64,000 bases of DNA from Cephalopachus bancanus (Eukaryota > Chordata > Mammalia > Primates > Tarsiidae), in contig JAPVLO010000003.1 in assembly GCA_027257055.1 (NCBI GenBank), positions 14,449,501 through 14,513,500 on the forward strand. The letters are read 5' to 3'. Under the pieces are notes generated by a model, which saw only the letters and a program-made list of their open reading frames with translations, was not told the origin of the DNA and made no database searches. Of the stretch, positions 35,901-47,085 are shown in pieces. Both the position numbers and the translations under genes were made by a program. Every line of letters begins with the position of its first letter. Position 1 is the stretch's first letter.

Positions 35901-38900
35901 TAGGAATTTTCTCATTTCATTGTGTGTGAAAGTGATTTTTAAAGGCAACATAGGATTCCACACCATAATTTTATTCCCTATACTGGACTTTTACGTTATT
36001 TCCAGTTTATGTGCATCCATCCAAATAAATTCTGACACACCCCTACAGTAAAATCCTTAAAGTAGAATTCCTGGGTTCAAGAAGACTTTTAATTTTTAAT
36101 TTATACAAATATAATCCATATTCAATGCAGAAAAATTGGAAGAGGGAAGTCATCCACATTCTCTACTAGCTGTTAACATTTTATTATTCATGCACCTAAA
36201 TACATACTTTTCTTTTTAAACACATTCTATATGCTCTTTAACACACATATACACTAGGTATCACATATATAAAATGGACTTTTCCCTATGAAAATATACA
36301 TAATACTTTTTATGGTCCCATAGCAGTCACTGTATGGATGCACCTCGTTTTAACCAAGCCAGTGTTCTAATATGCAAGTTAGGTTTTGATTTTTGCCTAC
36401 TGTAAACATTTTCAATCTTCAAATACAAGTATCTTTGGACACTGGTTCAAATCCCCCAACCCTCAGGCCTAGAAGAATTGCTGAGAGAAAGAACAAGACT
36501 TATTTTAAAGATCACCCTGTTTTAATTAATACAGTAAATATATACCTTATTTAAATTTCAAAACAAAGTTTATTAGAGAAAGAAGAAAAAATAAAGAGAC
36601 ATGTCAGAGTTGGCATAGGTGAGAGAAACCGCATATACTTTATTTTTAATGGTTTGTCCCTTCCCACTTAGCTCTCCCTTCTGTATTTTTTATATATGCT
36701 TTTTAACTTTATTTTTATTTTTAAAATTAAATTAAATTAAATTTTATTTTTGAGTTGGAGTCTCACTCTGTTGCCCAGACTGGAGTGCAGTGGCCGCTCC
36801 CGGCCACCGCAGCCTCGACCTGCTGGGCTCCGGCGATCCTTCCGCCTCAGCCTTCCAAGTTGCTGGAACTACAGGTGTGCGCTACCACGAGTGGCTAATT
36901 TTATATGTTTTTTTAAATGTCCAGGACTATCCTGGCTATACTATTTCAGAATATCATGATCAATTTTCCAAAAATGTCAGGTTGGATTGGGCTAAAGTTA
37001 TAAAAATGTTAAGAGTACTGATATTTTAATAATCTTGAGTCAATATCTATGAACTTGGTATACCCATCTATTAAAAATCTTTTATTGATCTCAGTAAAGT
37101 TTGATATTTCCATAACTATATTTGATCTTCACTGTCCATGGTTTGTTTCTTTTGTTTTCTACTTCTTGTTGCATTGACTAGTTTACCTATTCCGTAGTGA
37201 TTTGAAAGGTACACACACTACTCAAAATTTTCTATGTAGTTTCACCTTTGTAGTTTTAAAACCATTCTTGATCCTAGGTTTTACCACAATCAGGATACAG
37301 AACAGTTCCCTTGCTCTCCCACTTTTCTCCAGCTGTCCCTTTGTAGTCAAACCATAACCCTACAGCAACCCCTGATCTGTTCTCCATCCTTACAGTTTTG
37401 TTCGATCTCAAATTTTTATTAGTAAACGTAACAGGTCTATATTTAACCTTATTAAAATTTAACTTATTGGTTTCAAGGTTAGCACTACCTAGAGTCTAAA
37501 TGACTTTAAGTCTGCTTTGTCCCTTCTAATTATTAACTCATTCCTAGCTCTTCTAACCAAAACTGAAACACATGGCATTCTCAAAGTCTGCAAAATATCT
37601 GAGTCTAAATTACTTTGTTTCTAGTTTTAATTTACAAAATAAGTAATTGACCCTGTTGGCTACCGAAGAAATAAGACTTAACCCATACTTTTCTATGAAT
37701 ATTCAGAGGCAAAGTTAAGGTTCCCAGTTTGTCAGAGTCACTTCAAGGTTTTAAAAGACACTTTCAGTTGATGCTGAGTGCCCCAAGCAGACACGAAGGA
37801 GAACCTCTGTCATGCAGAAGTCCTTGACTACTTTGCATATCTAGTCATACATCCCATAACTACATTTAGGTCTACAAGGGACCACATACATACATAAAGG
37901 CAGTCTCATAAGATTATAATGAAGCTGAAAAATTCCTGTCACCTAGTGACTGCTAACTTCATAGCCTAACACATTAGTTGATGTAAACAAAACCACTGCT
38001 TTGCAATGAAAAAAAGTATGGCATGAAAAAGATGTACAGTACATTACCTGATAATAAATGACTATGTTACTGGTTTACATATTTACTATATTATACTTTT
38101 AATCATTAATTTACACTGTACTCTTGCTTATTTAAAAAAAGTTAACTGAAAACAGCTTCAGGCAGGCCCTTCAACAGGTATTCCGGAAGAAGTCATTGTT
38201 ATCATAGGAGAGGACAGCTCACGCGTGTTATTGCCCCTGAAGACTGAGCGGGACAAGATGAGCAGGTGGAAGACAGTGACACTGATGACCCTGTGTAGGC
38301 CTTGGCGAATGTGTGTTTGTGTCTCAGTTTTTAACAAAAAAGTTTAGAAGTAAAAAACAGCAACAAAAAAACCAAACTTATAGGATAAGGCTATAAAGAA
38401 AATATTTTTGTAGAGCTGTACCATGTGTTTGTGTTTTAAGCTAAGTGTTAGAACAAGAGTTAAAAAGTTCAAAAAAATTAAAAGTTTATACAGTAAAAAA
38501 GTTACAGAAAACTAAGGTTAAGAAAATTTAAAAAATAAGCCCAGTGTAGTCTAAGTGTACAGTGACTATAAAGTACAGTGATATAATGTCCTAGGTTTTC
38601 ACGTTCATTCACCTCTCACACACTGACCCAACCAGAGTTATGATCAGTCCTGCAAGCTTCATTCAATCAGTCCTGCAAGCTCCATTCATTGTAAGTGCCC
38701 CATACAGGTGTACCATTTATCTTTTATACAGTATTTTTTACTGTACCTCATCTATGTTTAGATACTTACCATTGTGTTATAACTGCCTAGTAATCAGTAT
38801 AGTAACATGTAGTACAGGCTTGTTGCCTAGGAGCAATAGGCTATATAACAGTGTAGGTATGTAGTAGGTTATACCATCAAGGTTTGTATAAGTACACTCT

Positions 38901-41900
38901 GTGATGTTTGCACAGTGATGAAATTGCTTAACATTTCTGAGTGTGTCCCCACTGCTAAATACTTAACAACTGACTGTACTTCTCAGAGGTTTAAAATCGA
39001 AGCACTTTATAAGTATTAATGATCTTATTCCCTGTCCTCAGTACAGTAGGGTACATTGCTCTGACTTTATTGATCGACTTCACCTTCTGTGCTGCGATCC
39101 TACCATCTGTTTAATGGGGGAACTAATACATATTCTGGCTGGGCATGGTGGTTCACGTCTGTAATCTCAGCACTTTGGGAGGCTTCACAGGAGGATCACT
39201 TGAACCCATGAGTTCAAGACCAGTTAGGCAACATAGTGAGATCTTGTCTCTATAAAAAATAAAATTACCTGGGTAGTCCCAGATATTTGGGAGGATGAGG
39301 ATAAGGTGGAAAGAACGCCTGAGCCCAGGAGTTTGAGACAGAGGTGATCTGTGACTGTGCCACTGCACTCCAGCCTGGGCAACAGAGTGAGATCTTGACT
39401 CAAATAAATATTCTTAGTTACTGTGAGGACTAAATGACATATGCAAAGGGCTCATCATGACATCTAACACACATTACTTTCAAATAAAAATTCTGTTGTT
39501 ATCTGATAGGGTCAGTGAAATAATTTTGTTTTGTTTTGTTTTTATGTTCATTATGCAGGTACCCTTGTTGATAAGGAGTGAAATAATTTTTAAAGTATCC
39601 TTACAGAAAAAAATAAGACTAAGTTTTACTAAAATAGGGAACAAGGATTTTATTTTTTACAAAAGTGTACAATTACACATTAAAAAAAAACCTTTGGGAC
39701 ACATCTAGAACAGTAACTTTTCTTAACAGCCATACATTTATTCATTCATTCCACACCTCTACCACAGGTCAGGCAGGTATGCTAGGTGAAGGGGAAACCA
39801 AGGTGAATAAGATAATGTCCCTGATCCCAAGAAACCTACTGAGAGTAATAGTAGAGGATAGACACAAAGAGATCACTATAATAGTCAAGATTCACTGAAT
39901 ACATGCCATGTGCCAGGCGCTGTTTTAAGCACTTTATAAGTATTAATGATCTTATTTAATCCTGACAACTACCTTGGAGTAACAGTGCCATTTTACAGAT
40001 GATGAAACTGAGGCAACACAAGATAAAGAACTTAACACTCCTGTGATGCTAATAAGGGACAGAACTGGGAAGTAAAGCAAGCAGTCTAGGTCCAGGATCC
40101 ACCTCATTTCACCTCCATAAATGCAAGAGGAAAGGGGGGCAAAGAATATCCTGGGGACACAGGGGATGGAAAACAAACCCAGTCTGGGCATAAAAGGGAA
40201 TAAATGGAGAAGGATTGGTGGAGAAGAAGTGAAGTTTGTGACTAGGAGTTAGGCAGGTAGGACAGAAAAGGACGGGCCAGGTGGCAAAGAAGCACAAAGC
40301 CAAGGCAGGAGTCTCCAAAGGCACAGAATCAGAAAGTAGACTGAGGACATGCAATCTGGCATTCTGTGGTCTTCCCATGCTTAGACGGTACTGCCAGGAC
40401 CTGTTGTAACTGACTCTTCAGTACCTTCATGGCACATGACATTTTGCTCAGTGAATAAGCAACCTTGGGAGGTTGATGGGGCAGGTCTTAAGATCTGATC
40501 ACTGATGGAGAACCAAGGCTTCATGAAGATGGGAGATTCTTCTGCCTAAAGCAGAAGTCAATGAGCCAGGATTGGAAGCAGGTTTCAGTGGCTCTGCTGT
40601 CACTCTAACCTCCTCAACCCTCACACTGGGGCTGAGCAAAAATGCTCTCGTGTGTGTACAGAACCTTGAGTTGACACCTCCTGAACAGGTCTCCTAGGTC
40701 AGTGGGCTGTGCGAGAGGCAAGGTTACGTGCTCAGAAACCCGACAGCACCCACCACATGACAGAGCATCCTCTGTCCAAACAAGGGCCAGGAAGCCAGGC
40801 TAACTCATTTTATATCCTGGCTCTCCCATGTACTTGCTATAATTCCATGAACAACCTCTCTGTGTTTAAGTTATCTCATCTGTAAAAGGGGGATAATAAT
40901 AGCACCAAAGATTAAAGGAATTGATACTTATAAACCACATAGACTAGTACCTGGTATATATCAAGTGCAAAACAAGTATTCATTAAATAAAACCAACTTT
41001 GGATTTTCCCACAAATTGTTCTCAGCTCTTTCTCAGTGTTTATTCGTTAAAACATTTGGGACTCTAATAGACCAAAAGTCAACAAAGACTACATGCACAT
41101 TCTCATGCCATTAAAAATTCACAAAGAACCCTCATGATTTGGTGATTCCATCATGTCTGTGCATTTAATTATCATGGCCCAATTCAATTTCTATTTATTG
41201 AGCACCTCAGAATGTTAGGTAAAATGTAGGTTATTAGAAAGATGGGTGGCTGATAAGGCACAGAAGCCACACTCATCTGTTTTTGTGTTTATTTTAGGAT
41301 GTGATGAACGCAGTTCCTGAGATCTAAGATTAAGCTCACACTTGGCACAATTAGCTGCTCTGGAATAGAACCTTTTAGAGAAAGTTATAATGTTAGCACT
41401 ACTTAACGTATTTATATATATAAAGGAAAAGCACTGTACAAGTCAGAGAACAAAACGAAACAAAACATGATGAGCTCAGCAGTATCTTCAATTTTCAGCT
41501 ACATACCTGACAGTCATCCACATCCACTTCAAGGAACACCACACTAGAATACTTTTCAGAGAGGGACTGAAAAATTTCAAAAAAAAAAAAAAAATCCAAA
41601 AAGATTTAGAACTAGGCAGTCAACTTATGGCAGTTAACATACTCAAGTTTCTTAAATGTAAACCTAATTAAAGTAAAGACTAATTAAAGATCTAAAAATT
41701 TAGACTAGGAATCAGGTAAGCATAAGGGACATACATTTTCTCTGAATCAAATTCTTCCTAGTATAAAATAATTTGTCACATTAACTTTGAGGTCAGAATA
41801 TTAAACAAAGCCTATGTTTCAACATGGAAAAAAGAAGTAAAACTACAGACAAACAAAATTAACTTCAGAAAGTTGTTTTCAATGGGCTACATGTATCAAA

Positions 41901-44900
41901 ACTAAATGATTTAAGTTGTTACGCTTGTACTTTTAGACCAATGATTCAGCCAAACCCCCTCTAACAAAACCCCTTATCTGTCTTTCTTTCCTAGCTTTGT
42001 GCCCACCAACCCCAAAAACCACAAATCTCCTGCAAAGTACAAGTTATTTAATACTCACATGAAAGAAAGGCTTGATCATTTTGCAAGGTCCACACCACGT
42101 GGCTGAGAAGTCAACTACAACAAGTTTATCACCTGCAGCTTTCAAGGCATCCTGAAAAGAAGCCTAAGCAGGGCAAAATAAAAGGTTATGTTAAAGTTTC
42201 ATTTCCAAAAGCCTAGAAGATTTGATAAAATAATACAAAGATACAAAGCACAACCTTTTTAGCAAAAATTCTACACACTGTTGGTATTATTACTTGATAA
42301 GATGAAACAAGTTACAATGTGTAGAGTGCATTGATATTCGTGTCTTCATGAGTATTTTGTAAAATATTGTCAGGTGGCTAATTTTTTCCCAAACCAAGCA
42401 AAAGAAGGAAAAATAAAAATAAACATTTGTATTAAAAATGTTTTCATGTTAAATCTAGGTATTTGGTAGATATTTACTAAATGTTTATGGGTTATGAAAT
42501 GGATAACTTCAATTCAAGTCACAAATGCACAAGATTTTGCAAACTGCTAACATTTTTGATTAAACTAATTTGTCTATGGTGGTACATGTGAAGCTCTTAA
42601 AAATAAAGACAAAAAAAGAACCTCCCCCAACCTCAACACTCAGACAATCACTATTGACATAAGCATATTTTCTTGTGCTTTTTGATGGGGTTTCCAGAGT
42701 TGAGATCATACTGGTTATTAACCTTTGGTTTTTGCCCTTTATCTCAAAATTACACCCTCACTGTTCATTAAATGAACCGGTTTTAGTTCCTAAGGAAATT
42801 TTCCTTAGCTATTATTTGCATAAGAAATCCATGTTAGATAAAATTCCCAGCAGAAATGATCAAGAAATCCCTATCACCAACCTCCCTGAATTATTTACCA
42901 ACTGCCTTGATACTATAACCCTAGGAACCAAACATTCTAGTTACAAAGGACTCCTTTTAACCAGTTTATTAGTGCTTACCAAAACAAACCAGGACAAGAA
43001 GATAAAACACAAACATCTATATCTGAAGTCTGGTTTTATTCAAGGAAAAAATGCTGGTCAATTTGGTTTAATCTTAAACTAATATTCCCCTCCCCTACAA
43101 GTTAAAAATCATATTATATTTGGCCCAGTAAAGAAGGACATGAAATAAATAAAATACCATAAGGTAAAAACAAAACAATGTAAAAAAACACAACTGAAAA
43201 TGTGAAGTCTTATATAGTACAGTTATGTCTCTAGATTTCTAATTTCTGCCTGTTTTGTGGGTACAAATTCACAAAATGGTGTTCTTGAGAATTGTATGTT
43301 ACGACTTCCCTAACTTCTTTAATTACGCAGATCCCTCAGCTCCACCTTTGGGTGTGGAGACAGAAGGAGGCTGCAGCAGACTACATTAGAAGTATAGAAA
43401 TTATTTTTCCAAACCATCACCAATTGTTTGATGAATTTCATTCAGAGCCTAATGTGATTTAAGGTCTAACTAGCCACTCTTTGCTGCAAGATCCAAGAAA
43501 GGCAGGAAAAAAGGTCAAGAAATGCCAATGTCTGGTTGGATGAATATATTCTTCTGCACATGATTATCCTCCATACAAATTTGATGAAGTTGCTTTCAAG
43601 CAAGAATCTGTTTCTCCAGGCTTTCCCCAAAACAGTTCTGAATCAAATTCAAGCAAAAATATCCAAAATTCGGAAAAGAGGCATGCCAAAATATTTGGCT
43701 TAACTGAACACAAGTTACAGAGCCAGCCAGGTATGTGCAGACTTCACATACAAATTCTCTTGATTCTTAAGTCTGCCTAAAACAGCTATGAGCCTGAAAA
43801 TTATACAAATTTTTTTCTAGGAAGCAAATCACAATTTCTAGCTCCCAGAAACTAGCAGTCAGGATTAATAAATGACCCAACATCTACACAGATAATCTGG
43901 GAATAAAACAATGTGGTTAGGGTAGATAAATAAGAGCAGAATCTAAGGTCCCTTTTCCTAAACATGTATGTCCTGAAGGTAATACTCATTAGTGGTTTAC
44001 AAAGCACCTAGCAAAGTGCCTTGTGTATGAAGTTCAATTAAATGATAGCTACCATTCTTTAAAAAACAAAATCAAAAACTGTTTTCTTCTTCATCATATG
44101 TATAGTCCGTCATCCCATTTATTTCTGAAATAGATCCCAGTGGCCCCAAAACTACCAACGGAGTGCCTTAGAAACAGAGCTGTTTTGGACGGCCAGGGTG
44201 CCAATTTAGACCATCACAATATTTGCAAATAATTGAATAAGTGTAACTTTTGATTAATGACTTGGATCATAATTTTGAGGACTAATGGATCATCAGAGCC
44301 TTAGGAGTCCAGGCTATACTGCTTTCTTGAGGAACGAATTTCCTTTCTCCCTTGTACACCTTTCTTACTGGTGAGAAAAGGGGGGTGTCATATACTCAGA
44401 CAGCCAGAACTAATCTGTGTGCTCCAGGAATCCCAATCCACTTCTGTTTGCAGTGTTTGGATTCCGAAACAGCAAATATAGACCATTCAAAGGTCTTCTG
44501 GTTCCTTACCTGTTAGATTATACTGATGAGGTTGCCAGACACTGGAGAACAGAGCCCCAGCCCTCTTCCTTTCCCCAGGCACAGACCCATAATCTCTCAC
44601 ACAATAGGTGCTGAAAATCCCTGAATTGTACCCCACAATTTTAAAATAAATATTAAAAGAAGAAAAAAAAGGCTCTTTCTTTTCAACCAACGAGAGGGCT
44701 GCTAATTTTAATATAAAAGCTCACACAATTTAAAAAATGAGGATCCCAATAAGAAAACAAACTGATTAAAGACAAGATGGTAAAAAAAAATGACAATGAC
44801 AATTCATATATAAGGGGAAAATGTTGGGAGTCAATAATAATCAAAGGAACAAAAGGATCAGGGACCATTACAGAGAAACCTGTTTCCAGATGTCCACCCA

Positions 44901-46090
44901 GCACTTAAGGCAGGCTAGGAGCCACCTTCCCCCATCTCTTGTGGTGGGGTGGGAAGCATCGCAGGTAAACGCTAGAGACGGGCCCCATATCATTTGAGCA
45001 GCATCAATTTCCCCCAACTCACTTTTCTGACTCTGCATTTAATAGCTATTTCTCGAGTAGCTACAGTATACCAACACTGTTAGGCTCGGGATTTACCAGT
45101 CTGGAGAGATTTAGGCTTGCAATAACTTTTGAACACGGGAACAATTTTTTGTCCCGGGCATTTTTAAAAGGCCAGAACCACAATCTGAGTGCCCGAAGGC
45201 CGCCGAGCACACGGCTGGGCGCGGCTGTCCCCAGGGGGAAACCCTGACTCCAAACACAACCCACTGTGGGTGAATCACAGACGGGTAGGGCAGCGGAGGG
45301 CCCTGGGCCCAACCTTGGGGACTGAGTCATTCCAAAGCCAGCGCTGCCGGAAACACGCCCTGCGCGGCAGGAGGAGGAGTCCCGTGGGCGCGGCCCGGAC
45401 CTCACTTCCTTGTGGCCACCTGGGGCTCCTCCCGTCTCCAGGCAGGACCTGCACCCGCCAGAGGGTCTCCAGCCGGGATCAGCCCTCCTTTGCGCCGATG
45501 CAGCATGCGTGCACCTTGATGGAAGCAGCCGGGGGTCTCTGGCTTAGACCAGTTCCCGAGAGGGCTCACCACACCCGGTGCGGGGGAATCACGTTGCATA
45601 CGGGAGAGGGAGTGGTGGCCAGAGACCCCCGTAGCTTCTCCGAGGGGCCCTGAATCTCTTAGCCCAGGCCCGAATCCGGTTACACATGGGCGCCAAGAGT
45701 CCCGGACCCCCTCCATCCACTCACCTTCCTCCAGTCGGGGTTGCCCAGACCGGAGGGTGCAGGAGGAGCAGTGTGGGGGCTCCCGGGCGCTCCCTGCGGG
45801 CGTGCATCACCGGGCGCGCAGGGCGCGGCAACGCTGATCACTCTGACCCCACCTTCCAGGGGACCCTCGTTCCTCCCCAGCCACCCTCAAGGCAGGTTCG
45901 ACCGCCTCGGGTGCGCTCAGGCCCCGGCTTCTCTCAGTCCCAGGCCGAGACGCCGTGTCCCTTTCCCCCAGAGATGCGGAGGCGCTGCCTCCCCCCCTCC
46001 CGCCCATCGACTTCCTCAGCTACAGAGGCTGCGCGGCGCGCCCTGGCCTTCCCCGGGAGCGCGTACCTTGTTTTCGATCTGTTTCACCAT
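32910..46090 (-). CDS. TXN: Thioredoxin 1, complete five-exon gene (CDS span)
   Basis: Small cytosolic and nuclear dithiol oxidoreductase. It reduces protein disulfides (ribonucleotide reductase, peroxiredoxins, transcription factors) and is recharged by thioredoxin reductase with NADPH. The five exons join in phase 0 (24+105+60+66+63 nt) to give 105 residues plus stop, the usual mammalian length. Seen directly: start [22 protein letters not shown] with the redox pair Cys32/Cys35; the three further vertebrate cysteines at 62, 69 and 73; cis-Pro in the KCMPTF motif; end INELL-stop. All introns are GT/AG. Intron lengths are 3903, 492, 7949 and 519 nt. Compared with remembered human TXN, differences include Asn for Ser at 7, Ala-Ser for Thr-Ala at 9-10, Asp for Glu at 13, Lys for Asp at 16 and C-terminal Leu for Val. 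No frameshift or stop interrupts it, so it is a gene and not a processed copy. Confidence 0.98.
33492..33557 (-). CDS. TXN: TXN coding exon 4
   Basis: Encodes residues 64-85, beginning [14 protein letters not shown], with Cys69, Cys73 and the conserved cis-proline next to the active site in the fold. The acceptor is CAACAG; the donor is AAG followed by GTATGT. Confidence 0.98.
34065..34200. mobile_element. MER5-like fragment
   Basis: attatcagaatcacctgaga, aaccccctgaaatcagt and gctctagcttttgaaagcca follow MER5 pattern, in TXN intron 3. Confidence 0.5.
36741..36898 (-). mobile_element. 5'-truncated Alu, lineage-specific
   Basis: Antisense right arm plus part of the left, ending ggctaatttt. 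Target duplication TATATGCTTTTTAAC / TATATGTTTTTTTAAAT. The only young Alu within TXN. Confidence 0.88.
36900..37115 (-). mobile_element. L1 fragment, antisense
   Basis: tttaataatcttgagtcaat, then gaacttggtatacccatcta, then cttttattgatctcagtaaa is the reverse of L1 ORF2. Confidence 0.5.
37830..38980 (+). mobile_element. Tigger DNA transposon, internally deleted
   Basis: Ends are decayed inverted repeats (agtcatacatcccataacta, and acttaacaactgactgta). The middle retains the C-terminal transposase region near 38190-38300 (ttgttatcataggagaggac, then gacactgatgaccctgtgta) followed by a typical 3' region. Most of the transposase is absent. Confidence 0.8.
39138..39407 (+). mobile_element. Old Alu (AluJ-like)
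   Basis: gctgggcatggtggttcacg to gatcttgactcaaataaata. Two short internal losses. Confidence 0.88.
39528..39576 (-). mobile_element. 49-bp L1 3' tail insertion
   Basis: (GTTTT)n then ttatgcaggtacccttgttg, the reverse of the L1 3' UTR. Perfect 14-bp target duplication AGTGAAATAATTTT at 39514-39527 and 39577-39590. Confidence 0.9.
39740..39870 (-). repeat. L2 3' fragment
   Basis: ttattcattcattccacacc, then aaggtgaataagataatgtc. Confidence 0.6.
39895..40105 (+). repeat. MIR
   Basis: Strong MIR core: atgccatgtgccaggcgctg, then cagatgatgaaactgaggca, then aagggacagaactgggaagt. Confidence 0.8.
40800..40990 (-). repeat. MIR
   Basis: tatctcatctgtaaaagggg, then tagtacctggtatatatcaa, then tattcattaa. 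Confidence 0.65.
41507..41566 (-). CDS. TXN: TXN coding exon 3
   Basis: Encodes residues 44-63, [20 protein letters not shown], including Cys62. The acceptor is TTTTTCAG. Upstream in the transcript is a run of 16 T (41579-41594 as A on this strand), part of the polypyrimidine tract. The donor is GTATGT. Confidence 0.98.
42059..42163 (-). CDS. TXN: TXN coding exon 2 (active site)
   Basis: Encodes residues 9-43, starting [13 protein letters not shown] and containing WCGPCK (Cys32 and Cys35). The acceptor is TGCTTAG before GCT; the donor is CAT followed by GTGAGT. Confidence 0.98.
42164..46066 (-). other. TXN: TXN intron 1
   Basis: The right 1 kb is CpG island. The rest is AT-rich with no Alu or recognisable retroposon, apart from a possible short L1 3' tail at 44620-44665. 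A 135-codon open stretch at 42675-43082 on the opposite strand resembles nothing I know. Confidence 0.9.
44610..44672 (+). mobile_element. Possible short L1 3' tail
   Basis: ccctgaattgtaccccacaa followed by an A-rich tail matches the L1 3' terminus used elsewhere in the window. No clear target duplication. Confidence 0.55.
46067..46090 (-). CDS. TXN: TXN coding exon 1
   Basis: Encodes residues 1-8, MVKQIENK. The ATG is the complement of CAT at 46088-46090 and has a strong context (AAA before, G after). The exon ends CAAG followed by the donor GTACGC. It lies in the CpG island 95-100 nt downstream of a TATA box. Confidence 0.97.
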
Positions 46091-46160
46091 TTTGGCTGTT
46101 GGGGTCTGGGGAGCGGCTGTAAAGACCGATGGAAATGGATCCTCAGCGCCGGACCGAGCT
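46091..46160 (-). other. TXN: TXN 5' untranslated region (approximate)
   Basis: The minus strand shows GGATCCATTTCCATCGGTC, then TTACAGCCGCTC, then CAACAGCCAAAATGG, matching the remembered human TXN leader. The upstream limit is inferred as about 30 nt downstream of the TATA box. Confidence 0.7.
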
Positions 46161-46185
46161 CGGAGGACGCACAGCCCGCCTTCCC

Positions 46186-46191
46186 TTTATA
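46186..46191 (-). promoter_or_regulatory. TXN: TXN TATA box
   Basis: TATAAA on the minus strand in the context GCTACTATAAAGGGAAGG, about 96 nt upstream of the ATG. A GC box (GGGGCG on the plus strand, 46197-46208) lies immediately upstream. This is a TATA promoter inside a CpG island, as known for TXN. Confidence 0.85.
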
Positions 46192-46683
46192 GTAGCGAGG
46201 CGGGGCGTGAGGGCGCGCGCAGCGTGCGTGTGGCGGGGGCGCGCCCGCTTGGGCCTCCAGCGCGCCTCGGCGCCCCAGCACGGCCCCGCCCCTGGAACCG
46301 CCGGGCCGGGATCTGGGCGGGGTCGGTCGCCGGCGCCCGGGTCGGCGCAAGCGCCTGGCGGAGCTCGGTGAACTCTCATATCCCCTGCCCAGAAACCCTG
46401 GGCGCCCCCTGCCCGCACCCAGCTGTAAGTGGTGATCTGCCGGGGCCGTCGGGTGATCTAAATGGCACGAGCACTGGGCGCGGCTGTAGGAGGCGGGAGG
46501 AGGACGGCCACCCCCAGAGCCAGAGGTTCCCTCTCGGGTCAACTGGGGGTGCGTAAGCCGAGCCTTAATCGAACGCGCCCACGCTCGAGACGAGGACAGT
46601 CTCGGGACCGCCCGGGCACGGCTGGATTCTTCGAAAAGACCAGCCGCTTCCTGTCCCCCCCAGCCCCGTGAATCCCACGAAGT

Positions 46684-46692
46684 GCTGAGTAA
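46684..46692 (-). promoter_or_regulatory. TXN: Antioxidant-response / AP-1-like element
   Basis: The minus strand reads CGTTACTCAGCACTT, a TGACTCAGC-type NRF2/MAF and AP-1 core with one base altered. It is about 520 nt upstream of the inferred start site. A near-identical element is known in the human TXN promoter (recalled, not checked), which suggests conserved oxidative-stress control. Confidence 0.65.
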
Positions 46693-46889
46693 CGATGACC
46701 GGGAAGTATCTCGGTGCGCGCGCCCTCTGCCTCCTTTCCGGAATTCACCGCGAACGTTTTCTTGTCTCTTTCCTCCTTCCAGCGTGACACAGCAGTTTAG
46801 TGCCCGTAGAGACGGCCGGGGGACTGACTGGGTTTTAGTTCAGAAGACAGCCGCGTGTGAGATGTAAGTGCGACCAGGGTGAGCGCTGC

Positions 46890-47085
46890 AACTTAGTTAC
46901 CCAGTTGTGACCCTGGGCAGGCCCTAACCTCTTGGGGTTTCAGTTTTCCTTTCTGTAAAATGGGAACCATGATGGTCTCTTTCATGGTAGTGTTGTTTTG
47001 ATGGTTAAACTGCTTGTAAGGAGACCAGGGCAGTGCTTAGCACACAGTAAGCACTCAATGAATATAGAACTATTATTCATAATTG
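46890..47085 (-). repeat. MIR
   Basis: ctttctgtaaaatgggaacc, then cagtgcttagcacacagtaa, then gcactcaatgaatatag. Confidence 0.75.

Larger units (their letters stand above)
33558..41506 (-). other. TXN: TXN intron 3
   Basis: Long intron holding a Tigger element (about 37.83-38.98 kb), one truncated young Alu, one old Alu, MIR and L2 pieces at 39.74-40.99 kb, a MER5-like piece at 34.07-34.20 kb and a 49-bp L1 tail at 39528-39576. Most of 34.2-36.7 kb and 37.1-37.8 kb is AT-rich and unassigned. Confidence 0.9.
45100..46700. promoter_or_regulatory. CpG island over TXN promoter, exon 1 and 5' intron 1
   Basis: Visibly CpG- and GC-rich compared with the AT-rich surroundings (runs such as GCGCGGCGCGCC and GGCGGGGGCGCGCCC). 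It covers the TATA box, exon 1 and about 1 kb of intron 1. Several GC boxes are present, and a perfect AP-1 site TGAGTCA lies at 45323-45329 within intron 1. Confidence 0.85.

Noticed and set aside
42675..43082. 135-codon plus-strand open frame in TXN intron 1
   Set aside because: Antisense within an intron, no known motif and no codon or splice evidence.
45741..46556. 271-codon open frame on the plus strand across the CpG island
   Set aside because: It runs antisense through TXN exon 1 and its promoter, is GC-driven (few stops expected), and shows no domain.
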